The notes beneath the pieces are model-generated. The model was not told the origin of the DNA and made no database searches. It saw only the letters and a list, made by a program, of their open reading frames with translations. A program made the translations under genes and the position numbers. From Antedon mediterranea (lineage: Eukaryota > Echinodermata > Crinoidea > Comatulida > Antedonidae): 64,000 nucleotides of DNA. Below, one piece after another: positions 1 to 11,336 of this stretch; the first letter of the stretch is position 1; each line of letters starts with the position of its first letter. The DNA is taken from NCBI RefSeq assembly GCF_964355755.1, contig NC_092670.1, forward strand, positions 31,979,795 to 32,043,794, given 5' to 3'.

Positions 1-498
1 TGCATGGTTTCTTCCTGCAAACTTTTCCGTCGTTCCAGTTCCAACATGTGCCTCGTTGTCGGGCATTCCGAAACAAACTCTGAAATTTGGTTGGAAAACG
101 TTTTGTCTGTGACGTGTCAGAACGTAAGTAATTGTAACATTTTACGAGAAGTTCGGTATTTAAGAGGCCCCATTCGAGTGTGCGGGATTGTCGAGCTTTC
201 CTAAAATTTATGTCATATCGTCTCCAAGCCCCTACTGGACCTGACGTATATAAATCTAAAATGTTGGCAATATATTTCAGCATTGGCTTACTTGCCTTCT
301 TATTCTTCTCAATATATATCGCTATATAAATGTGCATAGCTTTTAACCAATCCAGGAAATCCAGTGGTTGTTGTGGGGTTGACTCATGGTGAAGTTGTAT
401 GTTACCACCATTACCCACTGACATGCCTGTTACCGTGGATTGTTCCTTGTAACTGGGAAGAAGCGAACGTAGTTCAATGAACGTATCGTTCCATATTT
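1..498 (-). pseudogene. Partial gag-like ORF of a retroelement, running off the left edge
   Basis: The minus strand is open without a stop for about 165 codons from near position 496 to the window edge. The translation has a helical region with the motif FLDWLKAMHIYIAIYIEK, then a GAWRRYD segment, and ends in a cysteine-rich stretch, CWNWNDGKVCRKKPC, that looks like the start of a zinc-knuckle or CCCH motif. This layout is typical of ORF1/gag-like proteins that accompany tyrosine-recombinase (DIRS/Ngaro) retroelements in marine invertebrates. The ORF lies just downstream of a transposase-like relic on the same strand. It is cut by the window, so intactness cannot be judged. The family call is inference from pattern recall. 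Confidence 0.55.
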
Positions 499-499
499 T

Positions 500-1060
500 T
501 TACCGTATGGCGGCACTGAACCCTGTCCCCAGGGGTTCAAGTTCAAATTCTCCATCTTCTGTTCCAACAAGCTGTGGAATATTCACTACAGCATTGGTGC
601 TGGAACGGCAAGAGTCCGCAATATCATTTAAATATGACCTGTAGCATACATTGTCTCTTTGTTTAAACAGACCAAAGCACCAGTCAGGGGCAAACTTTGT
701 GTGTCCAGCCACCAAAAAGCGTACCCTGATTTCCTTATGCAGGCCATGTAGTGTCCTCCAGAGTAAATACCACATTACATACTTATTCTTATATTGTCCA
801 CTACAGTTGTCACAATGAAGGTATCACAATGAAGGTGAAGAACTTCTACACCTAAACTGTAGTGGGCAAAATAATAATGAAGATATGAAATGATGGCATT
901 TGCTCCTTTGCCAACGTCCATCCCCTCATCGATCAAAAAATTGACTTGATTGGAGAATCCCTCACAGTGGATCCCAAAGACGCCACACTTCCCCCTCGGT
1001 CAAGAAAAAAACTGGTCCGGGCTGTTCGGGGTAATGGTTTTCGGCGATTGTGGTCGCATT
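500..1060 (-). pseudogene. Transposase-like relic with a DxCxGQxKN signature (DUF7869 type)
   Basis: Reading the minus strand from about 1060 downward gives a protein resembling the C-terminal half of transposase-derived animal proteins: FLIDEGMDVGKGANAIISYL, then LHCD, then a CSGQYKNK-like segment, then VAGHTKFAPDWCFGLFK and VPQLVGTEDG-like blocks. A short direct duplication around 807-835 (repeated CACAATGAAGG) shifts the frame inside the Cys-Ser-Gly-Gln motif, so the gene is broken. The open part, 500-775, is 91 codons. A second, differently diverged relic with the same signature lies at 11917-12327. The host role, if any, is unknown; it is most likely dead transposon coding sequence. Confidence 0.65.
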
Positions 1061-2670
1061 TTCTACACATTTTTATTAAATTTATACAGAATCCCTTCAG
1101 AAAATGACCGATTTTTTTGACAACTTACATATGGAATTTCAAACCCAAACTTCAATGGATAGTAAAATTAATGATTATATTTTCTTTATTACACAAAACT
1201 CATTTTGAAAAAATTATATGTCGGCCTATTCTAGTTCAAAGGTGCAAGTTTACAGCCCTTTCGTGGTAGCAGGTCACATATTAACAATCTTTATATATCT
1301 AAATCACTAAGATGAATTGTATAACACATAAGTACATAGGATTAGTATATCATTCTTTTAGCTATACTCGAATTCCTATCTGCTTCCTGATAAACCAAAG
1401 CCTAATTACTTTAGCAGGCATCTGTTGCCATAGCAACAGGACAGTTCTATAAGCGGAATTCAATGTTGGTCAAAAGGTTTGCTAACTATAGTGTGGTAAG
1501 CACACAGTCCATTTAATTATAAGTTAAAATAAACGTTGTCTAAACATATAATACAAAGTGACTAATCAAGTGAGAAATACAATGAATTTGACTTAGCCTC
1601 AAGAGTGGTAAACATGAGTCTGAGAGGTGAAGTCTATAGAGCGATGTCCATAAGTATTGATAGAAGTATTATTTGCGGCAGTAGATTTTTGTCGCCTATG
1701 TGGACCCTCATGGCGAGTAGGTGGAACAACACTCACTTCTGCCCCAGTGTCTATGAGGAAACGTTTTGATAATTGATTTACAATAAAGAAAAGACTACTT
1801 ACGATTTGACGGCCAGCAACATTCATTGCATTTAGTTGTCGGCGTTGGAGTTTTCCGAACACAGCGGATTGCATTTTCGAGCATTGACTCCAATTTTTTC
1901 ATGGTACCAACAGAGTTGCGGAGTGTTGTTGTGATGTTGAGCAAAGCGATTGGAACTGTTAGGTTGAGCAGGAGATGAATGCCTACTACTCGATCGATTT
2001 CAATGTTGACTTGTGCTGTGACTTTGATATCTGATGTGCCGTCGGTCAGATTACAAGGAATTAACTTGTGTTGACAGTTGTTGAATCTGTTTTTGCAGGT
2101 TTTCATGGGTGGCAGACAAGGAGGGTGTATTGTCCATGAGTACTGCCGATTCACTTGTTGGCCCAGTTGCAGTTACAGAGACTTCACTAATTTGTCAGCC
2201 AATGGTGTTAAGCATTCCAGGTTCAACTCATCCTTGGTTGAAGCTAGGATAAGCTGTACATATAGTTGGGAGGCGACTTAAGAATACTGTAGTTGTTTCA
2301 TAATTGATGGTTCGAGTGGCCTGTCACCTAAGAGTTGTTGGCATCTGGGTAACATTTATTAATAAGTAATTAATGTTTTTTACCCAGTCATCAATGTCAA
2401 CCCCACTTCCTTGTCTTCCAGTAAACACTAGCTAGGCCTATAATTTGAAATTTTCCTTCATTTTCATCAGACCTGGGCCTATCTGAAGCAGCAGAACTAC
2501 TAACAGTCTCTAGGCCTAGCCCAACATTCCAATAGGTGGTTTAACAGAATGTTTCCCTCCAAGTATTTCATTCAGTGCGTGGTAATGCAGACTTAGGATC
2601 GTCCCTTATCACATTACATGCCCTTTTCCCGTGCCTTTGATAAAAATGTCACAGACATGTTTTGTTTTCT
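1061..2670. other. Non-coding, transposon-derived flank
   Basis: Apart from the protease fragment, this stretch is AT-rich sequence with no recognisable gene. Short open frames on both strands lack domain signatures. It sits between two transposase or retroelement relics and is probably old mobile-element sequence. Confidence 0.4.
1599..1874 (-). pseudogene. Retropepsin (aspartic protease) fragment of an LTR-type retroelement
   Basis: A 91-codon open frame contains FLIDTGAEVSVVPPTRHE followed by a downstream AANNTSINTYG block. This is the usual spacing of the catalytic D-T-G loop and the flap/second strand region of retroelement aspartic proteases. The catalytic Asp-Thr-Gly is intact. No reverse transcriptase follows downstream on the minus strand, and the overlapping frame at 1795-2154 (119 codons, Thr/Leu/Asn-rich) shows no domain I recognise. 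I call it a fragment of a polyprotein rather than a host protease. Confidence 0.65.
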
Positions 2671-3430
2671 AACTTCTTCATCCATGGTCCTGTCAGCTGT
2701 TTGCCAATAAGACCTACCACATGCAGCTCAGCAATTGCTAACTTCTTCATCCATGGTCCTTTCCGCTGTTTTCCAATAAGACCTACCACTTGCAGCTCAG
2801 CAATTGCTAACTTCTTCATCCATGGTCCTGTCCGCTGTTTGCCAATAAGACCTACCACTTGCAGCTCAGCAATTGCTAACTTCTTCATCCATGGTCCTGT
2901 CAGCTGTTTTCCCAATAAGACCTACCACTTGCAGTTCAACAATTGCTAACTTCTTCATCCATGGTCCTGTCAGCTGTTTGCCAATAAGACCTAACACTTG
3001 CAGCTCAGCAATTGCTAACTTCTTCATCCATGGTTCTGCCCGCTGTTTTCCAATAAGACCTACCACTTGCAGCTCAGCAATTGCTAACTTCTTCATCCAT
3101 GGTCCTGTCAGCTGTTTTCCAATAAGACCTACCACTTGCAGCTCAGCAATTGCTAACTTCTTCATCCATGGTCCTGTCCGCTGTTTTCCAATAAGACCTA
3201 CCACTTGCAGCTCAGCAATTGCTAACTTCTTCATCCATGGTCCTGTCAGCTGTTTTCCAATAAGACCTACCACTTGCAGCTCAGCAATTGCTAACTTCTT
3301 CATCCACGGTCCTGTCAGCTGTTTGCCAATACGACCTACCACTTGCAGTTCAACAATTGCTAACTTCTTCATCCATGGTCCTGTCAGCTGTTTGCCAATA
3401 GGAGCTACCACTTGCAGCTCAGCAATTGTT
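2671..3430. repeat. Minisatellite, 69-bp unit, about 11 copies
   Basis: A 69-bp unit starting AACTTCTTCATCCATGGTCC repeats about 11 times with a few substitutions (GTCAGCTG/GTCCGCTG, GTTTTCC/GTTTGCC). Because 69 is a multiple of three, open frames run through it on both strands, as 23-residue repeats. On the minus strand the repeats follow an apparently unique leader (3430-3642, starting METVKGFNTFLERNN). I recognise neither the leader nor the repeat and treat the ORFs as by-products of the repeat. The flanking 3480-3790 block is repeated at 11010-11340 and 13610-13940, without this array. Confidence 0.9.
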
Positions 3431-4239
3431 ACCATGTTCTCAAAGTCTTTCATTAGTGAGGCTTGTATTCCATCTAGTGATTTACTGATTCGCAACATTT
3501 CTGTGGAGAGTTTGTGGAAGTGGATGAGAATTCCTACTTTATGAAATAATATGTGATGGGGATTGCTTCTATACCTGGGTAGGATATTTCTAGAAACATT
3601 ATTTCTCTCTAAGAATGTGTTAAACCCTTTCACCGTTTCCAATTTTATAACAGTTTACTCATTTGAACAATAATATTTGCAGCTATGCAATAATTCCCAA
3701 AAAAATGAGCTTTTAATAAAAACACATGCATCATGCGCACTACCTGGCATACCAACACATGATAGACCAACCATTAGCATCAATCAGAGCTTTAGTTGTA
3801 GCATAATTGAATATGATGATTTTTTTTTTGATTTTTTTTTCTGGTTATGGGCTAGTTCTAGGCATGAAAAATAAAATGCAAACAAAAGACATTTTTAAAA
3901 TTCTATTCTGCATAATAACATTTCTATATTAATATTGAGTTTACAAAGTTTAAAACTACATAAATTAACACATTACTATCTTAGCGTTGGTTGCATCACC
4001 TGATTCAACCACTCAACCCCATAGGCACAGACAGCATTATTACGTATCATAGAAAAAAAAATACATGGCTCAACCAAGAAGCTTTAAATCATATAATATT
4101 TTACCCTAATATATGTGTTATCCGGGTACAAAATGATCTGTGAAAGAATATACAATACTTCAATGCAAGTGTTGATGTTTCTGAATCCGACAAGCAAAAG
4201 GCTTGCACATCATGTCTCATGTTTGCCAACTAGTGTTCA
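3431..4239. repeat. Segment A of a locally duplicated repeat block
   Basis: Positions 3490-3790 are closely related to 11010-11340 and 13610-13940, including the shared GCAACATTTCTGTG and GGATTGCTTCTATACCTGG strings. A single copy of the 33-bp unit that is amplified at 11337-11703 occurs here, around 3725-3760, and a partial copy occurs near 4478-4500. From 3870 to 4239 I see only AT-rich sequence. Confidence 0.6.
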
Positions 4240-4325
4240 TTTACTTTGAGCAGAAGACGTCAACGACCTTTTAGCTTTCCGAATGCATGTTCTGCCATTA
4301 TTCTGGCAGATGACATAATTAAACC
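4240..4325 (-). pseudogene. Harbinger/PIF transposase C-terminal fragment
   Basis: The minus strand reads SSARIMAEHAFGKLKGR, then an in-frame stop, then RLLLK. This matches the conserved end of the DDE nuclease domain of PIF/Harbinger transposases (AR..AE.AFG.LK.R.R.L), which includes the catalytic glutamate. Only about 28 codons are recognisable and the stop interrupts them. It is a dead remnant. Confidence 0.65.
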
Positions 4326-4603
4326 TATATATTGCAGACAAGTTAATCTCCTTTGCCAGAAATTGGTCGCATTAAATTAGGCAGGGAGAGGGTAAGCTGG
4401 ATTTCCTGTAATCAGGAGTGGAATATTTTACCCTTCCACAACCTCTACAGGGTTAGGTTTAAAAAGTTCATACAACTACCCGGCATACCAACACATGCAT
4501 ATAAACAGACCATTAGCATCAATCAGAGCTTAGTTGTAGCATAATTGAATATGATGATGTATGATTGAAATAATCCTGAGGCTCAACATTCAATGATTTC
4601 ATT

Positions 4604-5560
4604 TTATATCTGTTCCATGTATAGCTGCTGAAATTTGTGGGAATATTCCTTCATTCTAAATTTCTCAACATTGTTCTGCAAAATTATAAAAGAAAAACAG
4701 TGTTTCATAAATATTATGTAATATGCTTCAGTTGGCCGCTGTGCTTCAGTTGGCCGCTGTGCTTCAGTTGGTTGTTGTGCTTCAGTTGGTTGTTGTGCTT
4801 CAGTTTGTTGTTGTGCTTCAGTTGGTTGTTGTGCTTTAGTTGGTTGTTGTGCTTCAGTTGGTTGTTGTGCTTCAGTTGGCCGCTGTGCTTCAGTTGGCCG
4901 CTGTGCTTCAGTTGGTTGCTGTGCTTCAGTTGGCCGCTGTGCTTCAGTTGGCCGCTGTGCTTCAGTTGGCCGCTGTGCTTCAGTTGGCCGCTGTGCTTCA
5001 GTTGGCCGCTGTGCTTCAGTTGGCCGCTGTGCTTCAGTTGGTTGCTGTGCTTCAGTTGGTTGTTGTGCTTCAGTTGGTTGTTGTGCTTCAGTTGGTTGTT
5101 GTGCTTCAGTTGGTTGTTGTGCTTCAGTTGGCCGCTGTGCTTCAGTTGGCCGCTGTGCTTCAGTTGGCCGCTGTGCTTCAGTTGGCCGCTGTGCTTCAGT
5201 TGGCCGCTGTGCTTCAGTTGGCCGCTGTGCTTCAGTTGGCCGCTGTGCTTCAGTTGGCCGCTGTGCTTCAGTTGGCCGCTGTGCTTCAGTTGGTTGTTGT
5301 GCTTTAGTTGGTTGTTGTGCTTCAGTTGGCCGCTGTGCTTCAGTTGGTTGTTGTGCTTCAGTTGGTTGTTGTGCTTCAGTTGGTTGTTGTGCTTCAGTTG
5401 GTTGTTGTGCTTCAGTTGGTTGTTGTGCTTCAGTTGGTTGTTGTACTTCAGTTGGTTGTTGTGCTTCAGTTGGTTGTTGTACTTCAGTTGGTTGTTGTGC
5501 TTCAGTTGGTTGTTGTGCTTCAGTTGGTTGTTGTGCTTCAGTTGTTGTGAACGGTGTCAT
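4604..5560 (-). CDS. Hexapeptide-repeat ORF across the 18-bp minisatellite (doubtful gene)
   Basis: A 318-codon open frame starts MTPFTTTEAQQP, continues as about 45 TEAQ(Q/R)P hexapeptides, and ends in a non-repetitive tail of about 40 residues (YIIFMKHCFSFIILQNN...). The paralogous segment at 13961-14164 keeps the same frame through four repeats and the same tail with few changes. That could mean a short transposon-encoded peptide, or just sequence similarity between duplicates. The plus strand is equally open, as hydrophobic repeats, because the unit has no stops. The third copy, at 9661-9815, does not preserve the tail frame. I see no promoter or splice evidence and consider it probably non-coding. 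Confidence 0.2.
   Translation of the reverse strand: MTPFTTTEAQQPTEAQQPTEAQQPTEVQQPTEAQQPTEVQQPTEAQQPTEAQQPTEAQQPTEAQQPTEAQQPTEAQRPTEAQQPTKAQQPTEAQRPTEAQRPTEAQRPTEAQRPTEAQRPTEAQRPTEAQRPTEAQRPTEAQRPTEAQQPTEAQQPTEAQQPTEAQQPTEAQQPTEAQRPTEAQRPTEAQRPTEAQRPTEAQRPTEAQRPTEAQQPTEAQRPTEAQRPTEAQQPTEAQQPTKAQQPTEAQQQTEAQQPTEAQQPTEAQRPTEAQRPTEAYYIIFMKHCFSFIILQNNVEKFRMKEYSHKFQQLYMEQI
4725..5544. repeat. Minisatellite, 18-bp unit, about 45 copies
   Basis: An 18-bp unit, GCTTCAGTTGGCCGCTGT or the variant with GGTTGTTGT, is repeated about 45 times. Variant units are clustered in runs, which suggests expansion by slippage or unequal exchange. Related segments carry only about four copies (9750-9815 and 14077-14140). 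The flanks (4604-4720 and 5545-5620) match those of the short arrays, so this is one locus type with very different array lengths. Confidence 0.95.
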
Positions 5561-6290
5561 GATTTTCTGCCACTACCTTGGATAAAGCATCTCTAATAAC
5601 ACTTGTTGCCAGATATTCATGTTGTATTAATTTGTTTAAAAAAATTAATATACCTACTGTACCAGTTGTTCCTGATCACCTGGTATTCTATTTTTACATG
5701 TTGTATTAATTTGTTGAAAAAAATAATAATAATAATAAAATTAATATTTGTAGCTATGCAATCATTTCCAAAAAATGGCCTTTCGCTGCAAGTGTCTCAA
5801 TTTGAATTTCTGAATAATTTAATAATACAAACTCTTTCTTTCCACTCCTGATTTGGTTAAATATTGGCTCGAATTTCCTTCTGTCGACCATATCCTTCTT
5901 CTGTTGTGCTACTTCATTTGCATTTCTTGTCGTTGCTTCCGTACTAACTTAATTGCAGTTTTTAATGCTGCCTTTCTTATATTTCCACTAATCTGCAAAA
6001 TCCAGATCATCTCGCAAAAGATATGAGGCAAATTCAAACATTGAAATGTAATCAGTAGCATCATCAAGTTCTTCTGCTTGATTCCAGTAACCAACTTTAT
6101 ATTTTTTATTTGAATAAAACTTCTGATCATGGCATCTTTGGTTTTCTCCAGGCCTACAAATTGGATGCATCCCTTTGCTGATTGTTAAGGATCCAAGATG
6201 GATTGTGCCGGAAAACTTAATGTAGTTGGGTTAATTGCAGTTTTTGCTTCAGCACCCAGAGAAGAAAAAATTACTTTTTGTAAATTATAA
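5545..6290. repeat. End of segment A of the local duplication
   Basis: The block 5545-5720 recurs at 9825-9985. The block 5900-6290 recurs at 10340-10740 and 12330-12690, with only a few substitutions. On the minus strand each copy shows a frame with ICRPGENQRCHD and KKYKVGYWNQAEELDDATDY, followed by a one-base frame break before ISGNIRKAALKTAIK. I take these as exons or remains of a transposon-encoded protein. A related ICRPRENQ motif occurs at about 15360-15390. Confidence 0.6.
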
Positions 6291-6562
6291 AAACCATTCA
6301 CGCAATTGTTTCAAAGTTTAACATTATTTTCAATCAATATTTCAATGCAAAATACTGTTTTTCTGGCAATTAATTGAAATAAACCTGGCAACACATTCTC
6401 CGATTTTATCTAAACTATTCGTATAACTCTAGTAGCATTATGACAAGCCACATTACATTTTATTATTGGATTAGCCATATTTAAATTGTGTTTCATGTGT
6501 TTTGTTTGTTGATATTTTGTTTTTTTGTTGTTGTATTTTTTGTATTTTCCTGGCAACACAAA

Positions 6563-8169
6563 CAGCGGTGGCGCCAGGATCTTCCCGATGCGGGGGCTAC
6601 ATTCCCCGACAAGGGGCCTATGCGAGCGAAGCGAGCATCACTAGGCTGGGGGCCAGGGGGCCGCCAAGGGCCCCCAGTGGGGGTCCAGGGGGCGAAACCC
6701 CCGGAAGCAACGCGTTCTAGAGTCATTTGAGGTCATTTTAATCAGATTTAGGGTAGCCATTTTTTCCAGTTTTTATAATGCATAAATAAAATATTGCGTG
6801 CAAAAAAGCGATGCGCGATGACTGTTTCAATCCATATTTTTCAATTTAAAAAATAAAAGTTCAAAGAAAATTTAGAAAAATAGAGTTGGAGGTCCCGGAA
6901 ATTGGACTTATTATACTTCAAAACATGAAACAAAATATATAAGTCCCTATCATGGTTGTGACTGAGCTAAGAAATGTTTGAAAAATAGAGATGTTAGGTC
7001 CCGGAAAATGCACTTCTTGTACTTCGAAATATGACCAGCTTTATTGTTGGGGCTGAGCTAAGAAAATGTTTAAAACTAGAGCTGCAGGTCTTCAAAAAAT
7101 TGCATTTTATACTTTGGAAACATCAGGCCTAGAGGCTTAAAAAACGCAAGCGTAGACCTTTTTCAGTCGGGGAAATAAGTTTATTCCTCCTAAGTGTATG
7201 CGTGCGTACCATCTGGACTTCCGAGTGGTGAGAAGTTCATGACATACAGGACATTGAAAATTTAATAACTTAGCTATAATAAGATGTTGCCTAAGTGAAA
7301 ATGGCATGTTTTTTTGTTTAGTAATGGATGAAATATTTATTTTAGGTGCCCCACAGTACAGAAGGTTACTTGTAAATTAAAAAATTGGTGAACACACGAA
7401 CAATTAACATAATTCGTTTTTGCTGTAGTGTAGCGTACGTCGACACAGTACACAACGTAACCAACCGTCGATAAACTTCGCCTGGAAAATAACTACAGTA
7501 CACATTTTGGTCCCTGGATGGAACATGATATCATGCGTTTCGACCCAACGTTGAACGATTCGTACAAAGGGATGCCGCCAGACAAGTGCGTACCTAGCTA
7601 TTGTTTAGTAGTAAGTTAGATCGCTGGCAATAATGAATGCATATAAAGTGCATAATATCACTCTGACGTACTCTCACGGTCAATGAAACGTCGCGGTTTT
7701 CTAGGCGCTGAAGCTATGAAGTGAACGCGAACGCTTTTAACTGTATATTATATTCCCCAACAAAAAGTACCTGTGTTCCCTTCGGTAAACTTCGCCTGGA
7801 AAATAACTACATTACACATTTTGGTCCCTGGATGGAACTTGATATCACGCGTCTCGACCCAACATTGAACGATTCGTACAAAGGGATACCGCCAGACAAG
7901 TGCGTACCTAGCTAATATTTAGTAGTAAGTTAGATCGCTGGCAATAATGAATGCATAATTACATAATAGCACTCTGACGTACTCTCACGGTCAATGAAAC
8001 GTCGCGGTTTTCTAGGCGCTGAAGCTACCAAGTGAACTCGAACGTTTTTTTTACTTTATATTATATTCCCCGACAAAAAGTACCCGTGTTACCCGATGGG
8101 GGTCTAGGCTCCCCGACGAGGGGGCTAGAGCCCCCCGTACCCCCTCCCCCCCCCCCTCCCATCCCCACC
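6563..8169. mobile_element. Non-autonomous hAT-like element with perfect 8-bp target duplication
   Basis: The element begins CAGCGGTGGCGCCAGGATC and is flanked by AACACAAA at 6555-6562 and the identical AACACAAA at 8170-8177. An 8-bp duplication is the hAT hallmark. The right terminus is degenerate (C/G-rich). The body is homologous, in reverse orientation, to 43367-45564 in a PAN2 intron. It contains a GC-rich end, a unique arm (6720-7440) and two subrepeats of about 310 bp (around 7468-8090). No transposase frame is present, so it depended on an autonomous relative. Confidence 0.85.
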
Positions 8170-8177
8170 AACACAAA

Positions 8178-9550
8178 ACCTATGTACGAAATTTACCCCA
8201 GTGTTTTTTTCGTGATTATTGTTGAAAAACCTATTGACTATCAAATTAAAAAACCTCATTGATTTAAAAACACCACTTTGGAAGTTATAGGTACGTTTAT
8301 GAGGTATACTTTTATAAAAAAAATATTTTTTAAATAATTGTATCAACCAAACTCCATTTTGTAATTTATTTTTTTTCTACATTAAATGGAACTCAATACA
8401 GGTTGTTTACACTGCTATAAACAAAAACTGTATAATGTAAGTATTTTTTGTTAATTTTAATTTTTAGCCTCCGTTGCCATGACAACGGTCAATTATCCAA
8501 ATTTTGATGTTTTTGCCATTTTTCACAGATTTTCTATAGTGAAAAAGTACAAATTGTATACTTATTTTAACCATTAATACTTATTTCAACCATTAATACT
8601 TACCAAATACAATAATTTTAAAGGAAAAAAAAAATATAAAGAATACAAATATACATACTACAACTTTCTCTTTTGGTAATTTATGTTCTTTGGCCAAAAA
8701 CGTAGCCTTAATAACCGCTGTTCCTTCATGTTGTGACTCGTCACTGGGTGGACTCGATGAATAGTGTCGATGTTTTATTTCATTATTTAAACTGAAAAAG
8801 TAAAATGTAGTGCGGATGGAAACGGCGAACAGTTAAATGTGACAATTTTTCTTTCTTTTGGAAACTTGAGGAAAATCATAACTATAACTGGTAAGCTCTA
8901 CATCAAGGTATACATTTTTTTTTAAACGTAAAAAATGCCGTTTTTATAAATAGATTTTGAGTCTGACACTCTTTTTGACATTTCTTTGATTCTTACAGAC
9001 AATGGCTCTTAACAATTTCAGATTGGTGACTTTACTAACAGGTACCTCTAATTTAGCATTAGCTTGACATTACTACTACTATAACTTGCCATGTGATGTA
9101 CAGCATGCAATTCTGCTACTTACGAGTATAACATACAGATTGTACAAACACAAATGATATCCAATGTCTTACTCTATCAACATTATTAACTTTTAAAAAA
9201 GGTGTAATTTAATATTAAATTTATTTTATTAAAAACTTTTTATTTCCTGTATAATTATTCCTCAAGGGCAGGTGTATATAGTTGAAAGGTTCTTGATGTA
9301 ATATTGCCATAAAGACAAATGTGGGCATTGTCAACAGATAACAAAGTAACTAAATCTTCCCAACTGCACTCGGGTCTATTTTCTTTGAAATTTTTAAGTT
9401 TTCTTAAAATCTACTCATTTCCAGTTTTCTTACAATATCTCTGAACAGACATTCAACAGATACTCTAACCTGGCTCATAGATCTGTTGTAATCAACTTGA
9501 GCTTGCGTCAAGTTTCCTGTAAAAGGAGCCTGTAATGGACCTCCATAAAT
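8178..9550. other. Intergenic AT-rich stretch with one duplicated block
   Basis: No gene is visible. The block 9027-9545 is duplicated at 14733-15272 in the same orientation, sharing GGTACCTCTAATT, a TTACGAGTATAACATACAG string and the end GGAGCCTGTAATGGACCTCC. A short poly-C run precedes this stretch. Confidence 0.6.
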
Positions 9551-10803
9551 ACATAGTTGTAGCACAATTGAATATGATGTATGTATGTATGAGTGAAATA
9601 ATCCTGAGGCTCAATTCGGTGCTTTAATTTTTATATCTGTCCCATGTATAGCCGCTGCAATTTGTGGGAATCTTCCTTCATTCTAAATTTCTCAACATTG
9701 TTCTGCAAAATTTAAACAAAAAAAAATGTTTCATAAATATTATGTATTATGCTTCAGTTGGCCACTGTTCTTCAGTTGGTTGTTGTGCTTTAGTTGGTTG
9801 TTGTGCTTCAGTTGGCAGGTTGCTATGAACGGTGGCATGATTTTCTGTCACTCCTTGGATAAAGCATCTCCAACAACACTTGTTGCCAGATATTCATGTT
9901 GTATTAATTTGTTGGAAAAAAGTAATATACCTACCAGTTGTAGACCACCTGGTATTCTATTTTTACATGTTGTATTAATTTGTTGAAAAAATAATAATAA
10001 AAATAATATTTGTAGCTATGCAATCATTTCCAAAAAATTGCCTTTCGCTGGTTTTAGTTTGAGAACATTTCTGGTTGTTAAAACGGTAGAGTGGGTGAAG
10101 GTGACAATTTAAATGCTCTGCTTGCTCTTAATCAATCAGCATAATTAGCTGCACACATTTCATTCATTAATGTGTTATATTGTCATTAATGGCAGCCCAA
10201 ATGTAATCTGCATAGTCTTATAAAATACCTTTCCATTACCTTCTTCCAATTTTCAATATAGCATCAAGTGTCTCAATTTGAATTTCTGAATAATTTAATA
10301 ATACAAATTCTTTCTTTCCACTCCTGATTTGGTTAATTCTGTCGACCATATCCTTCTTCTGTTGTGCTACTTCATCTGCATTTGTTGTCGTTGCTTCCGT
10401 ACTAACTTAATTGCAGTTTTTAATGCTGCCTTTCTTATATTTCCACTAATCTGCAAAATCCAGATCATCTCGCAAAAGGTATGAGGCAAATTCAACATTG
10501 AAATGTATTCAGTAGCATCATCAAGTTCTTCTGCTTGATTCCAGTAACCAACTTTATATTTTTTATTTGAATAAAACTTCTTATCATGGCATCTTTGGTT
10601 TTCTCCAGGCCTACAAATTGGATGCATCCCTTTGCTGATTGTTCAGGATCCAAGATGGATTGTGCCGGAAAACTTAATGTAGTTGGGTTAATTGCAGTTT
10701 TTGCTTCAGCACCCAGAGAAGAAAAAATTACTTTTTGTATACTATATATATGCACCAGTGTTTGTAATATAATGTGGTCCTCGCCATTTTGTCAGTATAA
10801 TTA
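9550..10803. repeat. Segment B of the local duplication
   Basis: This segment is colinear with parts of 4500-6290: the TTGAATATGATG leader, the CTGTCCCATGTATAGC block, a short 18-bp array of about four units (9750-9815), the GATATTCATGTTGTATTAATTTG block, and the 400-bp end block 10340-10740. Internal sequence 10040-10260 is not shared. All open frames in it are the fragments described for segment A. Confidence 0.65.
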
Positions 10804-10889
10804 AACCACGGTATTCCGACAAATAGTTCCAAAAAATTGCCAAATTACCTATACCGAATAAAAATGGCACTTCCCATTACCAGGTTTTT

Positions 10890-11336
10890 GTTTTAAATGC
10901 TTGCTATTAGGCTTTGAATTACTTTTGGACGCATTAGTTGTATTTTTTGACCGATTGAAGTCTGGACAGTTCCTCTGAAAATGACTTGGTCATTCAAACA
11001 CTTAACAATTTCAGATTGATGTACTGGTTCGCAACATTTCTGTGAAAAGTTTGTGGAAGTGGATGAGAATTCCTACTTTATGAAATAATATGTGTAGGGG
11101 ATTGCTTCTATACCTGGGTAGGATATTTCTAGAAACATTATTCTATCTCTGTTGAACCCTTTCACCGTTGCCATTTTTATAACAAGGTTTACTCACTTGA
11201 ACAATAATATTTGCAGCTATGCAATAATTCCCAAAAAATTTGGCTTGTTCTAGTTTGAATGTATTCCTGGTTACTGAATCTGTGACAATTTAATTTATTG
11301 AGAGTTTTACAATGATATTGATATAGTGAAAACACT
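10890..11336. repeat. Segment C, left part
   Basis: Positions 10890-11000 match 13495-13600 (GCTTGCTATTAGGCTTTG and GAAGTCTGGACAGTTCC), and 11010-11336 matches 13610-13940 and 3490-3720. This is repeat sequence of unknown type, with no intact gene. Confidence 0.6.

Noticed and set aside
2866-3642. A 258-codon minus ORF with 23-residue repeats as a repeat-protein gene
   Set aside because: The opposite strand is equally open through the same 69-bp units. The leader has no recognised domain, and the related segments lack the repeats.
6493-6730. Overlapping Gly/Pro-rich ORFs on both strands near 6.5-6.7 kb and 45.4-45.6 kb
   Set aside because: They are the GC-rich terminal part of the hAT-like elements read in several frames.
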